A stretch of 64,000 nucleotides of DNA from assembly GCA_964636625.1 (NCBI GenBank), contig CAZWUL010000001.1, positions 41,818-105,817 on the forward strand, given 5' to 3'. The notes below the pieces were generated by a model. It was not told where the DNA came from and searched no databases. It was given only the letters and a program-made list of their open reading frames with translations. The position numbers and the translations under genes were made by a program. This DNA comes from CAZWUL01 sp964636625 (lineage in GTDB: Bacteria > Atribacterota > Phoenicimicrobiia > Phoenicimicrobiales > Stramentimicrobiaceae). Shown here in pieces: positions 29,152 through 39,243 of this stretch (position 1 is the first letter of the stretch; each line of letters begins with the position of its first letter).

Positions 29152-29876
29152 TAATCCTCCTTTACAATTGTACCAATAGGCTTACCTAAAATAACTTTTT
29201 TTATATTACCTGGCAAATTCAAATTAAATACAATAACCGGAACTTTGTTTTCCATGCATAAAGAGATAGATGTTGCATCCATCACTCTTAAATTTTTATT
29301 TAAAAAATCCAGGAAGCTAATTTTTTTATATTTTAGGGCATTAACATTTAAAAGTGGATCGGATTCATAAATACCATCTACTTTTGTTGCCTTTAATATT
29401 GCATCCGCTTCTAGTTCAATAGCCCTTAATGCAGCTGCAGTATCTGTAGTAAAAAAAGGATGACCGGTACCAGCTGCCAATATAATTATTCTATCTTTTT
29501 CTAAATGTCTAATCGCTCTTCTTCTAATATAAGGTTCTGCAATTGCTTTCATTTCAATAGCAGTTTGCACTCTTGTTTCGATATTAAGTTTTTCCAATGA
29601 GTCTTGCAAAGCCAGGGCATTAATAACGGTACCTAACATTCCCATATAATCAGCGGATACCTGGTTAATCCCCTTCTTGCTGGCTTGTCTTCCTCGAAAA
29701 ATGTTTCCGCCACCAATAACAATTGCAATTTGGATACCCATTTGCTTTATATCAGCTAACTCTTTAGAAATAAATTTAACTCTATCAACATCAATTCCGC
29801 CTTTGTTTTCTAAAGAAAATGACTCTCCGCCCAATTTTAACAATATTCGTTTATAAACAGGGTTATTTTTGTGCAT
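29151..29876 (-). CDS. pyrH: UMP kinase
   Basis: PyrH phosphorylates UMP to UDP. It is the hexameric amino-acid-kinase-fold enzyme. The 241-residue protein has [12 protein letters not shown] at the start, [13 protein letters not shown], the [17 protein letters not shown] nucleotide loop and [12 protein letters not shown]. It lies 11 bases after tsf in the conserved rpsB-tsf-pyrH-frr order. Confidence 0.97.
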   Translation of the reverse strand: MHKNNPVYKRILLKLGGESFSLENKGGIDVDRVKFISKELADIKQMGIQIAIVIGGGNIFRGRQASKKGINQVSADYMGMLGTVINALALQDSLEKLNIETRVQTAIEMKAIAEPYIRRRAIRHLEKDRIIILAAGTGHPFFTTDTAAALRAIELEADAILKATKVDGIYESDPLLNVNALKYKKISFLDFLNKNLRVMDATSISLCMENKVPVIVFNLNLPGNIKKVILGKPIGTIVKED

Positions 29877-29887
29877 TTTAAGTAGTT

Positions 29888-30484
29888 TTATTCTTCTCCA
29901 AGTTGATATCTAACAAAACGCCTGAGTATAATATTTTCTTTTAGTTTTGCTATTTCCTCTAATACCAATTGGTTAACCGTCTTGTTTGAATCGCGAATAT
30001 ACTCTTGTTCCAGCAGACAAATTTCTTTAAAATATTTATTCAGTTTACCTTCTACGATACTATCAAGAACTTTTTTCGGCTTATTTAAATTTTCAGCCTG
30101 CCCAAAATATACTTCTTTTTCTTTGTTAATTATATTTTCTGGAACATCTTCTCTTTTAATGTATTTTGGATTTGCTGCAGCTATTTGGAGTGTAATATTC
30201 TTTGCTAATTCATTAAATTCTGGTGTTTTGGCAACAAAATCTGTTTCACAATTTATTTCCAGCAACACCCCAACCTTTCCATTTAAATGAATATATGAAG
30301 CAATTAAGCCATTAGAAGCCTTTCGGCCAAATTTAGAGCTAGCAGACTGTATGCCTTTTTTACGAAGATAATCAACTGCTTTTTCTAAATCGCCATTAGT
30401 CTGAGTTAAGGCTTTTTTGCAATCCATCATACCTGCACCGGTTTTATCCCTTAGTTCTTTAACTAGTTTAGCACTAATGCTCAT
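29888..30484 (-). CDS. tsf: Elongation factor Ts, short form
   Basis: EF-Ts is the nucleotide exchange factor for EF-Tu. It has the N-terminal UBA-like domain with [20 protein letters not shown] and the core [14 protein letters not shown] with the Asp-Phe residues that contact EF-Tu. At 198 residues it is the short form known from Thermus and Thermotoga rather than the ~290-residue form. The coding sequence appears intact. An AAAGGAG site precedes ATG. Confidence 0.96.
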   Translation of the reverse strand: MSISAKLVKELRDKTGAGMMDCKKALTQTNGDLEKAVDYLRKKGIQSASSKFGRKASNGLIASYIHLNGKVGVLLEINCETDFVAKTPEFNELAKNITLQIAAANPKYIKREDVPENIINKEKEVYFGQAENLNKPKKVLDSIVEGKLNKYFKEICLLEQEYIRDSNKTVNQLVLEEIAKLKENIILRRFVRYQLGEE

Positions 30485-30532
30485 CTTTTAAGTCTCCTTT
30501 AAGATAACAAATATTGTTTATTGAATAAATTT

Positions 30533-31267
30533 TTACACTGCTATTTTTACATTTTCGTCTTTAGCATTATCCTTATCTTCTATAGTTGCTTTTTTACCCT
30601 CGAGAACTGCATCTGCGATAACTGATGTCATTAATTTTATTGCTCTTATTGCATCATCATTGCCTGGTATAACATAATCGACTTCTTCAGGGTTGCAATT
30701 GGTATCAACAACCGCTACAATTGGAATGGATAATTTCCTTGCTTCCGCTACCGCTATTTTCTCCCTTTTTGGGTCAATAACAAATAAGGCATCGGGTAAT
30801 TTCTCCATATATTTAATACCAGTCAGAAGTTTTTCAAGCTTTTCTTTTTCCCGTTTTAAAATAATAACTTCTTTTTTTGGAAGAAAATTAAAATCTTCTC
30901 CTTGTTCCATCTTTTCCAATTGAAAAAGACGTTTAACCCTTTGATTTATTGTATTAAAATTAGTTAGTGTGCCACCAAGCCACCTGTAGTTTATATATGG
31001 CATACCGCATTTTTCTGCTTCTAAACTGATTGATTCCTGGGCTTGTTTTTTAGTCCCTACAAATAGGACATTACCATTGTTCCTGGCGAGATTGTGAACA
31101 AAACTATAAGCTTCATCTATTAATTTTACCGTTTGTTGTAAGTCAATAATGTAGATATTGTTCCTCTCAGTAAAAATATAAGGGCGCATCCTCGGATCCC
31201 ACCGCCTCTTTTGATGTCCAAAATGTACACCAGACTCTAATAATTGTTTCATAGATACAACGCTCAA
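30533..31267 (-). CDS. rpsB: 30S ribosomal protein S2
   Basis: The 244-residue S2 protein has [27 protein letters not shown], the coiled-coil insertion, [18 protein letters not shown] and the C-terminal [18 protein letters not shown]. The start is TTG about 9 bases after AAGGAGAG. It leads the rpsB-tsf-pyrH-frr-uppS-cdsA-dxr-rseP-ispG operon, with a promoter about 90 bases upstream. Confidence 0.98.
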   Translation of the reverse strand: MSVVSMKQLLESGVHFGHQKRRWDPRMRPYIFTERNNIYIIDLQQTVKLIDEAYSFVHNLARNNGNVLFVGTKKQAQESISLEAEKCGMPYINYRWLGGTLTNFNTINQRVKRLFQLEKMEQGEDFNFLPKKEVIILKREKEKLEKLLTGIKYMEKLPDALFVIDPKREKIAVAEARKLSIPIVAVVDTNCNPEEVDYVIPGNDDAIRAIKLMTSVIADAVLEGKKATIEDKDNAKDENVKIAV

Positions 31268-31356
31268 ATAATCACTCTCCTTTTAATATTTTTAAAATAA
31301 TTTTAAATATTTTATCATAGTTATATTATAAGATAAAGCAAGCTAAAAACCAAATA

Positions 31357-31385
31357 AGTATAACACAATTAGTTTTGATAATCAA
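31357..31385 (-). promoter_or_regulatory. Sigma-70 promoter of the rpsB operon
   Basis: On the minus strand a -35 TTGATT (31380-31385) and a -10 TATACT (31357-31362) are separated by exactly 17 bases, leaving a leader of about 80 bases before rpsB. The same hexamer pair with the same spacing occurs before fapR. Confidence 0.7.
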
Positions 31386-31404
31386 GATAAGTAAATAATT
31401 ATAA

Positions 31405-32835
31405 CTATAATATGTATTTACTTAAATCTTCTTTTTGAATTACATTTTGCAATCTTGTTTTTACATATTTTTTAGTAATAATTATTTTTCGTTTCCCAAT
31501 TTTAGGAGCATTAAATGAAATACGTTCTAGCAATTTTTCAAGTATGGTGTATAACCGTCTTGCGCCTATATTTTCATTCTGTTCATTAACAATTACAGCC
31601 ATTCTTGCTAATTCCCTAATAGCATCCTCCTGAAATTCTAATTGAATTCCTTCAGTTCTTAAAAGTGCCTCATATTGTTTTATCAGCGAATTATCTGGCT
31701 CTATTAAAATTCTTTCCAAATCCTCTTGCCTTAAATTGTCTAATTCTACTCTTAATGGAAATCTCCCTTGTAATTCGGGAATTAAATCTGAGGGCTTTGA
31801 AGAATTAAAGGCACCTGCGGCAATAAATAGGATATGATCAGTTTTTATGATTCCATATTTTGTTATGACTGAGGAGCCCTCAATGATTGGCAGGATATCT
31901 CTTTGAACACCACTCCTGGAAACATCAGGTCCATATGATTTTTCGCTCATAGCAATTTTATCAATTTCGTCAATAAAAACAATACCCAGTTCTTCAGCTC
32001 TTTTAATAGCTTCTCTTGCTATTTTATTTGAGTCTAACATTTTTTCAATCTCATCGTCCAGGAGAACTTTTCTTGCATCCAATATTTTTATTTTTTGCCT
32101 TTTTTTCTTGCTTGGCAACATTCTATCCATGATATCTTTAAAATTAATCCCAATCCCCTCCATACCCATATTTGAAAACAGATCTAAAGAGGACTGTTCT
32201 TTTTCTTCAATTTCGATATCTATTATTTTATCTTCAAATTGCCCTTTTCTCAGTCTTTCCCTTAGTTTTTCTTTCGTATTATAAAATCTTTCCTGTTGCA
32301 AATCTTTACTATTGAAATCATGATTAATTACTTTATCCTGGGGATTGTCATTTTTAATACTGGATTGAGATTTATTGTAATCTATTGGCGCTTCATCTTT
32401 TATTTCATCATGTTTAATACTTGGGAAAAGGGCTTTCAATATACGCTCTTCTACTTTTTCTTCAGCTTTTTCTTGTATTTGGTCAATATTTTCAGCGCGA
32501 ACAAGCTGAATCGATACTTGCACTAAATCTCTTATCATCGAATCAACATCTTTGCCAACATAACCTACTTCAGTAAATTTCGTTGCCTCTACTTTTATAA
32601 ATGGTGCTTTTACAATTTTTGCCAGCCTTCGGGCTATTTCTGTTTTACCCACACCTGTTGAACCTATCATTATAATATTCTTGGGAGTCACTTCATCGAT
32701 TAATTTTTTAGGTAATTTTTTCCTTCTTATCCTATTTCTTAAGGCAATTGCTACAGTTTCTTTTGCCTTTTTTTGTCCAATGATATATTTATCTAATTCT
32801 GAAACAATTTCAGTTGGCATTAAATCTTTTAGCAT
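31405..32835 (-). CDS. hslU: ATP-dependent protease ATPase subunit HslU
   Basis: HslU is the AAA+ unfoldase that feeds HslV. The 476-residue protein has GQKKAKETVAIALRNR, Walker A GSTGVGKT at 58-65, the variable I-domain (about 110-235), Walker B VFIDEIDKIA and a sensor/C-terminal part ending in LSKYIL that docks onto HslV. ATG 32835 follows GGAGGT. The codon at 32847 lies within the hslV stop. hslV and hslU are 11 bases apart. Confidence 0.97.
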   Translation of the reverse strand: MLKDLMPTEIVSELDKYIIGQKKAKETVAIALRNRIRRKKLPKKLIDEVTPKNIIMIGSTGVGKTEIARRLAKIVKAPFIKVEATKFTEVGYVGKDVDSMIRDLVQVSIQLVRAENIDQIQEKAEEKVEERILKALFPSIKHDEIKDEAPIDYNKSQSSIKNDNPQDKVINHDFNSKDLQQERFYNTKEKLRERLRKGQFEDKIIDIEIEEKEQSSLDLFSNMGMEGIGINFKDIMDRMLPSKKKRQKIKILDARKVLLDDEIEKMLDSNKIAREAIKRAEELGIVFIDEIDKIAMSEKSYGPDVSRSGVQRDILPIIEGSSVITKYGIIKTDHILFIAAGAFNSSKPSDLIPELQGRFPLRVELDNLRQEDLERILIEPDNSLIKQYEALLRTEGIQLEFQEDAIRELARMAVIVNEQNENIGARRLYTILEKLLERISFNAPKIGKRKIIITKKYVKTRLQNVIQKEDLSKYIL

Positions 32836-32846
32836 AATTACCTCCA

Positions 32847-33380
32847 TTAACTTTTTAGTGATTCTACTGCAATATAGTCATTTGTATAAATACAGATTGA
32901 GGCTGTAATCTTTAATGATTTCAGGGCTATTTCGGAAGCAGATAATTCAGTGAAACCAAGTAAGGCCTGTGCTGATGCTAAAGCATAAGATCCACCAGAG
33001 CCAATTGCTGCAACTGGTTTATCAGGCTCTATAATATCACCATTTCCAGATATAGTGAACATATCTTGCAAGTCGGCCACAATCAGCAATGCCTCTAACC
33101 TTCTTAGTACTTTATCAGTTCTCCAATCTTTAGCCAGTTCAATTGATGCTCTTTTAAGATTTCCCTGGAATTCTTCCAATTTGTTTTCAAATCTTTCGTA
33201 TAAAGTAAGCGCATCAGCTGCCCCTCCTGCGAAACCAGTTAACACTTTTCCATGGTATAGTTTCCTTATTTTTTTAGCTTCGTTTTTAGCAATAGTATCT
33301 CCCATTGTAATTTGGCCGTCCCCGGCAATAGCAATTTCATCTTTTCGTCTAACAGCCAGAATTGTTGTCCCTCTATACAT
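32847..33380 (-). CDS. hslV: ATP-dependent protease peptidase subunit HslV
   Basis: HslV is the proteasome-like threonine peptidase. The 177-residue protein begins [12 protein letters not shown], so removing the first four residues exposes the catalytic Thr. Conserved [14 protein letters not shown] and [14 protein letters not shown] follow. AAAGGAG precedes ATG. It lies between xer and hslU, the order often seen in Firmicutes. Confidence 0.97.
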   Translation of the reverse strand: MYRGTTILAVRRKDEIAIAGDGQITMGDTIAKNEAKKIRKLYHGKVLTGFAGGAADALTLYERFENKLEEFQGNLKRASIELAKDWRTDKVLRRLEALLIVADLQDMFTISGNGDIIEPDKPVAAIGSGGSYALASAQALLGFTELSASEIALKSLKITASICIYTNDYIAVESLKS

Positions 33381-33509
33381 AATATTTCAATCTCCTTTAA
33401 TCAATTATGTAATTATTATGTTCATTATTTTTATAACATTGTTATGATAAATTTTAATATACACAGAACACAAATACCTTTGATTGCATCAAAACATCTT
33501 CGAAAAGAA

Positions 33510-34436
33510 TCATTTTCTTGGAATAGTTTTTTTATATGTTTTTATTAAACTATCTTTGGTAATATGAGTATATATTTGTGTTGTAGACAAACTTTCATGT
33601 CCGAGCAATTCTTGCACCGATCTTAAATCAGCACCACCATTTAATAAATGGGTTGCAAAAGTATGTCTAAAAACATGCGGGCTGATTTTTTTGTTAAGAC
33701 AGGCAATTTTAATATACTTATTAATAATTCTTCGAATACTTCTAGCTGAAAGCCTTGTCCCAATATTATTAATAAATAATGCTTTATCTGATATTAATTG
33801 CCGATAGTTAACATTTGGAATTTGCTTTCTGTATACTAAATAGTTTTCTATTGCCTTTTTAACCGGATCGCTAAAAGGTACTATTCTTTCTTTAGAACCC
33901 TTGCCAAGAACTCTTATCGTATTATCTTGAAAACTTATATCATTTATATTTATATCAGAAAGCTCTGTAACTCTCATTCCGGTTCCATACAATAATTCTA
34001 TAATCGCTTTATCCCTTTTAGAAGTAGGGTTATTTGCTTTGAAAGACTGAATTAGCTTGATTATTTCTTCATAAAACAAGAAATCTGGCAATCTTTTTTT
34101 TACTTTAGGGATTTGCACATATTCTGCTGGATTGCTATTAATTAATTCCTGTTGCATTAAATATTTAAAAAACACTCTAAAAGAAGATATTTTCCTTGCT
34201 ATTGTCCTATCAGCATATCGTTTTTGCTTTAAAAAAACAACATATTTTCTTATAAGCAGGCAATCTATCAAGGAAAAGTCAGCAATCTTGTTAATATTAT
34301 TGAGGTATAAGAATAAATCTTCTAAGTCCCTTAAATATGCATTGATAGTGTTGTAAGAGAAGTTCTTTCTTTCTTCCAAATATTTTCTATAATTATTTAA
34401 TTGATTTTGCACTATTAATTTTTTATTTTTACTCAT
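33510..34436 (-). CDS. xerC: Tyrosine recombinase XerC/XerD
   Basis: This site-specific recombinase resolves chromosome dimers. The 308-residue protein has an N-terminal SAM-like DNA-binding domain and a complete catalytic set: R155, K179, H254, R257 (HVFRH), H280 (LLGHESLSTTQIYTH) and nucleophile Y289. The position before hslVU, as in Bacillus codV, suggests XerC, but XerD or a single Xer cannot be excluded. It overlaps topA by 8 bases. Confidence 0.9.
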   Translation of the reverse strand: MSKNKKLIVQNQLNNYRKYLEERKNFSYNTINAYLRDLEDLFLYLNNINKIADFSLIDCLLIRKYVVFLKQKRYADRTIARKISSFRVFFKYLMQQELINSNPAEYVQIPKVKKRLPDFLFYEEIIKLIQSFKANNPTSKRDKAIIELLYGTGMRVTELSDININDISFQDNTIRVLGKGSKERIVPFSDPVKKAIENYLVYRKQIPNVNYRQLISDKALFINNIGTRLSARSIRRIINKYIKIACLNKKISPHVFRHTFATHLLNGGADLRSVQELLGHESLSTTQIYTHITKDSLIKTYKKTIPRK

Positions 34437-36531
34437 TTTTATCTGGCCTTTTGCGATAATCGCATTCCTTCGAGCTACATTTATAAAAAACGCCTTTTTT
34501 CTTGTTATCTATTTTAACCAAAATAGACCCGCATTTGGGGCATGTTTCATTAATGGGTTTATTCATTGAATAAAAACTACATTTTGGATAATTACTGCAA
34601 CCATAAAATACTCTTCCTTTTTTACTTTTACGTTTTATGATTTCACCACCACAACCTTTAATCGGACAGGAAACGCCGATTCTAATCATATAAGGTTTCG
34701 TAGGATGTTGCACTGAACTAACTGAACAAGCCAGATATTTTCCGTAAGGCCCATTTTTTATTTCCATCTTATTTCCACAAACTGAACATTTTTCTTCAGT
34801 TAGTTCTTTAGTTTGTTCAATTAACTTTTTGGGTGGATTTTGGTTTAATTTATTTATGTCCTGCAGCAATGGCTGATAAAAAATATCCAATATTTTTTGC
34901 CAATTATCTTCTCCCGATTCAATTTTATCTAGCTTGCTTTCCATGTTAGCAGTAAATTTTACATTGATAATGTTGGAGAAGTATTTCATCAAAAATTCAT
35001 CAACTACAAATCCTAATTTAGTTGGGAAAAATCTTTTATTTTCCTTTTCTACATAATTACGGGTTTGTATTTTGTCAATAATCACTGCATAAGTGCTTGG
35101 TCTTCCTATGCCCTCTTTTTCTAGAACCTTTACTAGGCTTGCTTCATTATATCTTGCCGGGGGCTTTGTAAATGACTGCTTGGAATCCAATTTGATTAGT
35201 GATAAGCATTCACCAATCTCTAGATTTGGTAACATTTTCTTTTCAATGTCATTATCTTTCAATATTTTTAAATATCCTGGGAATAATATTTTTGTACCAT
35301 TTAATTCAAAAATGTATGTTTTTGCATTTATCTTGACATTACTTCTTTCGAGCAAGGCTGATTTCATCTGGCTTGCAATAAAATATTTCCAGATTAATTG
35401 ATAAAGTTTAAACTGATCTGGTGACAGGCTTTCCTTTATTAGTTCAGGATATAGGTCAATAGATGTTGGTCTTATTGCCTCATGTGCATCCTGCACTTTC
35501 GAATTATTTTTTACTTTTTTGTTTTTAATAATTTTACCGGATGAAACATATTCTTTTCCAAAATTATTTATTATATATTTTCTGGCATTATTTTTTGCCT
35601 CTTCAGAAATTCTATTAGAGTCTGTTCTCATATAAGTAATCAATCCCAGAGTGCCACAACCCGGTATAGAGATGCCTTCATATAATTGCTGGGCAACACG
35701 CATAGTGCGTTTTACAGAAAAATTTAGTTTATTATATGACATCTGCTGTAATGTACTTGTTTTGAATGGGAATGGAGGATGCTTATATTCTTTTCTTTTT
35801 TTTATATCAGACACAATAAACTGATAGCTTTTGATTTCATCACAAAGAGTTTCAGCTTGCTCCTGATTTCTGATTTCTATTTTTTTATCTTTCTTTGATA
35901 CTAACAAAGCCTCAAAGGATTTTTCATTATTTCCATTTTTCTTTAATAAAATAGCATTTATTTTCCAATACTCTTCAGGCTTGAAAGCCTCAATCTCTTT
36001 TTCTCTTTTTACAATTAAATGCACTGCAACAGACTGTACCCTTCCGGCACTTTTCCCCCGGGCGAACTTATAGCATAATGGGCTAACTTTATATCCTACT
36101 AACCGGTCGAGTAACCTTCGTGCAATCTGGGCATCAACAACATTCATGTCAATTTTTCTGGGATATTTGATAGAATAAAGAATGATATCTTTAGTTATCT
36201 CATTAAATACAATTCGACATTTATGTTGTTCTAAGTTTAATTCATTAGCAATATGCCAGGCAATTGCTTCTCCCTCTCGGTCAGGATCGGTTGCAATTAA
36301 GATGGTTTCCTTTCCTTCAGCCATCTGTTTTAGTTTTTTAATCATTTGACGTTTAGCTGGAACAATTATCCAGGTAGGCTCGAAATGGTTATCTGTATTT
36401 ATTCCTAATCTGGATTTCGGTAAATCTTTAATATGTCCCTTGCTTGAAGTAATCTGATAACCTTCTCCCAGCATTGCTTTCAACACTCTTTCCTTGGTGG
36501 GAGATTCTACAATTATAAGGTTTTTGCTCAT
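34429..36531 (-). CDS. topA: DNA topoisomerase I
   Basis: TopA relaxes negative supercoils. The 700-residue protein has the Toprim domain (IVESPTKER with Glu9, DPDREGEA at 82-89) and the catalytic Y300 in GLITYMRTDSNR. Three C-terminal zinc fingers (about 585-695) begin with CSVCG, CPIKGCGG and CPKCG. AGGA lies 9 bases before ATG. Confidence 0.97.
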   Translation of the reverse strand: MSKNLIIVESPTKERVLKAMLGEGYQITSSKGHIKDLPKSRLGINTDNHFEPTWIIVPAKRQMIKKLKQMAEGKETILIATDPDREGEAIAWHIANELNLEQHKCRIVFNEITKDIILYSIKYPRKIDMNVVDAQIARRLLDRLVGYKVSPLCYKFARGKSAGRVQSVAVHLIVKREKEIEAFKPEEYWKINAILLKKNGNNEKSFEALLVSKKDKKIEIRNQEQAETLCDEIKSYQFIVSDIKKRKEYKHPPFPFKTSTLQQMSYNKLNFSVKRTMRVAQQLYEGISIPGCGTLGLITYMRTDSNRISEEAKNNARKYIINNFGKEYVSSGKIIKNKKVKNNSKVQDAHEAIRPTSIDLYPELIKESLSPDQFKLYQLIWKYFIASQMKSALLERSNVKINAKTYIFELNGTKILFPGYLKILKDNDIEKKMLPNLEIGECLSLIKLDSKQSFTKPPARYNEASLVKVLEKEGIGRPSTYAVIIDKIQTRNYVEKENKRFFPTKLGFVVDEFLMKYFSNIINVKFTANMESKLDKIESGEDNWQKILDIFYQPLLQDINKLNQNPPKKLIEQTKELTEEKCSVCGNKMEIKNGPYGKYLACSVSSVQHPTKPYMIRIGVSCPIKGCGGEIIKRKSKKGRVFYGCSNYPKCSFYSMNKPINETCPKCGSILVKIDNKKKGVFYKCSSKECDYRKRPDKNE

Positions 36532-36575
36532 GTTTTATTTTCCTATACCAATAATATTCTAATAAATAAAAATAT

Positions 36576-37169
36576 TTATTTATCAGGGATAATTTTGTTT
36601 TCTTTTTTATTTATTAACCTATTAATATTAGAGCCATGCCTGATGATTGCAAATAAAAGAATTATAATAACAAATATTTTGAATTCAAAAGGCGTCTGGA
36701 ACAAAAAACTCAAGGCCGCCATTACAAAAATAGATACAATAGAGCCAAGTGCGGCAAATTTTGTTGCAATAACTATTAAGGCCCATATTATTGCTGAAAT
36801 TATTGCAATTAATGGATAAAAAGCCAGAACAACTCCATAGGTTGTTGCGATTCCTTTTCCACCTTTAAATTTTAAAAAAACAGACCAATTATGACCAATA
36901 ATTGCAGAAATTCCAACCAATAAAAAAAACCAAATCATTTCTGCGAAAAATAGTTTAGATAACATTACAGCAAGGTATCCTTTTATACAATCACCAATTA
37001 ATACTAATAGGGCATACTTTTTCCCCATTACCCTAAAGGCATTGGCGACCCCGATGTTACCACTTCCATATTTTCTTATATCTATTCCTTTTAAATACTT
37101 TCCAACCAGATATCCAAAAGGGATAGAGCCTATTAAATAACTGGACAAAATTAATAATATATGTATCAT
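36576..37169 (-). CDS. plsY: Acyl-phosphate:glycerol-3-phosphate acyltransferase
   Basis: PlsY is the membrane enzyme that makes lysophosphatidic acid from acyl phosphate. The 197-residue protein has about five membrane helices and the family motifs SYLIGSIPFGYLVG, YGSGNIGVANAFRVMG, GHNWSVFLKFKGGKGIATTYGV. plsX, which makes its substrate, is not in this window. Confidence 0.96.
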   Translation of the reverse strand: MIHILLILSSYLIGSIPFGYLVGKYLKGIDIRKYGSGNIGVANAFRVMGKKYALLVLIGDCIKGYLAVMLSKLFFAEMIWFFLLVGISAIIGHNWSVFLKFKGGKGIATTYGVVLAFYPLIAIISAIIWALIVIATKFAALGSIVSIFVMAALSFLFQTPFEFKIFVIIILLFAIIRHGSNINRLINKKENKIIPDK

Positions 37170-37176
37170 TTCATTC

Positions 37177-38526
37177 TTACCGTTTATTTTTTTTATTTCT
37201 TTCGCTATAATAAAACACTATTGGAATGCCTTTAAAATTAAAATATTGTATAAACTTATTTTCAATATACCTTTGGTATGAATTATATAAAAGTTTAGGC
37301 TCATTTACAAATACTTTAAATGTTGGTGGTCTCACCTTTATCTGGGCTATATAATAGAAATGAAGTCTTCTGCCATTGATAATTTTTGGGGGATTTTGAA
37401 TTGCTATTTTTTGTAAAAAATTATTCAACTCAGGAGTTGAAATCTTTTTACTATATTCATTATATAAATGTATAATTGCTTCTAAAATCCTATTTATATT
37501 TTTTTTTGGGCCAATTGCTATACTGGTCAGTATTTGAGTATCTTTTAGAAATTTTAATTCATGTCTGCTTATTTTTAATAATAAATCCTTATCAATCTCC
37601 TGGTTTTGGGCAAATATGTCATATTTATTTAGCAAAACAATACAGGCCTTTTTTTCTTCCAGAATTCTTTCTGCCAGATGCTTATCCTGCATACTTATGT
37701 GTTGATTTGCATCTAATACTAATAGTACAATATCTGACTTCTTGACACATTCCATTGTTCGGATATTACTAAAATATTCTATTTTTTCTTTGACATTTTT
37801 TTTTCTACGAAGCCCTGAAGTATCAATAAATTTTAATTGATATTTATCGAAATATAATGACGCTTCAATGGAATCACGGGTTGTCCCCGGAAAGTTATCG
37901 ACAATTAGTCTTTCTTCGTTTAACAATGCATTCAATATGCTTGATTTACCCACATTTGGCTTTCCTATAATTGCAATATTTATTGAGAAATCGTCAACAT
38001 CCTTGCTTTCCGTATTGCTTTTATTATTATTTGTAGTCATCCTGGTAATTCTGTCCAATAATTCTCCAATGTTTCTACCCTGTTCTGCTGATATAAACAG
38101 TGGACTTCCTAAACCGAGCTTGAAGAAATCTCCTGGAAAATAATTTTTATTTTTTATATCATTTTTGTTAACCACTAAAATTGTTTTTTTATTTTGCTTA
38201 AGAATATACTTGGCAATATCAATATCATCATCTTGAATACCAGTTAGAACATCAAGCATAAGCAAAATAATATTAGATTCCATTATAGCTTTTTTTGATT
38301 GTTCGATTATTTTCCCCTGTACAGAGTCCATTTTTTTGTTGCGGTCAATTCCTCCGGTATCAATTAAAGTAAATTTCATACCTTCCCAGTCAAAGTCAGC
38401 ATAATTCCTATCGCGAGTGATACCCTCTTCTCCAAGTACAATAGCTTTCCGATATCCAATCAAGCGATTGAATAAAGTCGACTTACCAGTATTTGTTTTT
38501 CCAATAATAGCAATTTTTATCGTCAT
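37177..38526 (-). CDS. der: GTPase Der (EngA)
   Basis: Der is a double-domain GTPase for 50S assembly. The 449-residue protein has G1 GKTNTGKST at 9-17, the second G1 GKPNVGKSS, DTSGLRRK in the second switch region, NKYD as the second G4, and a C-terminal KH-like domain. It sits 7 bases upstream of plsY. Confidence 0.97.
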   Translation of the reverse strand: MTIKIAIIGKTNTGKSTLFNRLIGYRKAIVLGEEGITRDRNYADFDWEGMKFTLIDTGGIDRNKKMDSVQGKIIEQSKKAIMESNIILLMLDVLTGIQDDDIDIAKYILKQNKKTILVVNKNDIKNKNYFPGDFFKLGLGSPLFISAEQGRNIGELLDRITRMTTNNNKSNTESKDVDDFSINIAIIGKPNVGKSSILNALLNEERLIVDNFPGTTRDSIEASLYFDKYQLKFIDTSGLRRKKNVKEKIEYFSNIRTMECVKKSDIVLLVLDANQHISMQDKHLAERILEEKKACIVLLNKYDIFAQNQEIDKDLLLKISRHELKFLKDTQILTSIAIGPKKNINRILEAIIHLYNEYSKKISTPELNNFLQKIAIQNPPKIINGRRLHFYYIAQIKVRPPTFKVFVNEPKLLYNSYQRYIENKFIQYFNFKGIPIVFYYSERNKKNKR

Positions 38527-38540
38527 AGTTTGCTCTATTT

Positions 38541-39203
38541 TTACAATATATTTTTTATCTTTTTAATAGTATCTTCTGGATTTTTTGATTTAAATATTTC
38601 AGAACCAACTACTAATATATTAGCCCCGGCATTCTTAACAGTTAATATATTCTCAAGATTAATCCCTCCGTCAACTTGAATATCAATATCTTTTTTATTC
38701 TCAATAACTATTTTTTTGGTAGCACGTATTTTTGCCAGCATTGCTGGAATAAATTTTTGACCGCCAAATCCTGGATTTACAGTCATAATAAGAATATTAT
38801 TCAATTTATCTAAAACATATTTTATTGATTCTAATGAAGTAGAAGGGTTTAATGCCACACCTGCCTTTAGACCAGAATCGTGAATAAGTTGTAACGTACT
38901 GTCCAGGTGTTTACAAGCTTCTACATGAATGGTAAGACAGTCGCCTTTATTCATGGCCTGCGAAAAAGAATTGATATATCTTTCCGGGCTTTCAATCATT
39001 AGATGAACACTTAACGGGATTGAAGTGTTCATTTTAACAGTATTAACAATTACTGGTCCAAAGGAAATATTCGGTACAAAATTACCATCCATAATATCAA
39101 GATGTATTAAATCTATTTTACTTTTTTTTAACATGGCAAGTACTTCTCTAAGACAAGAAAAATCGGCATTCAATATTGATGGAGCTAATATATTTTTTAT
39201 CAT
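38541..39203 (-). CDS. rpe: Ribulose-phosphate 3-epimerase
   Basis: Rpe interconverts ribulose 5-phosphate and xylulose 5-phosphate. The 220-residue TIM barrel has SILNADFSCL, HLDIMDGNFVPNISFGP (metal ligands), VHLMIESPE, MTVNPGFGGQKF and the catalytic-Asp motif QVDGGI. AGGA precedes ATG by 6 bases. Confidence 0.96.
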   Translation of the reverse strand: MIKNILAPSILNADFSCLREVLAMLKKSKIDLIHLDIMDGNFVPNISFGPVIVNTVKMNTSIPLSVHLMIESPERYINSFSQAMNKGDCLTIHVEACKHLDSTLQLIHDSGLKAGVALNPSTSLESIKYVLDKLNNILIMTVNPGFGGQKFIPAMLAKIRATKKIVIENKKDIDIQVDGGINLENILTVKNAGANILVVGSEIFKSKNPEDTIKKIKNIL

Positions 39204-39243
39204 AATAAATCCTACGCCCTTTTATTTTATTTTAAAAATAAAT

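Noticed and set aside
29888..30484. Truncated EF-Ts
   Set aside because: The 198-residue length is the normal short form in Thermus/Thermotoga-type bacteria, and all core motifs are present.
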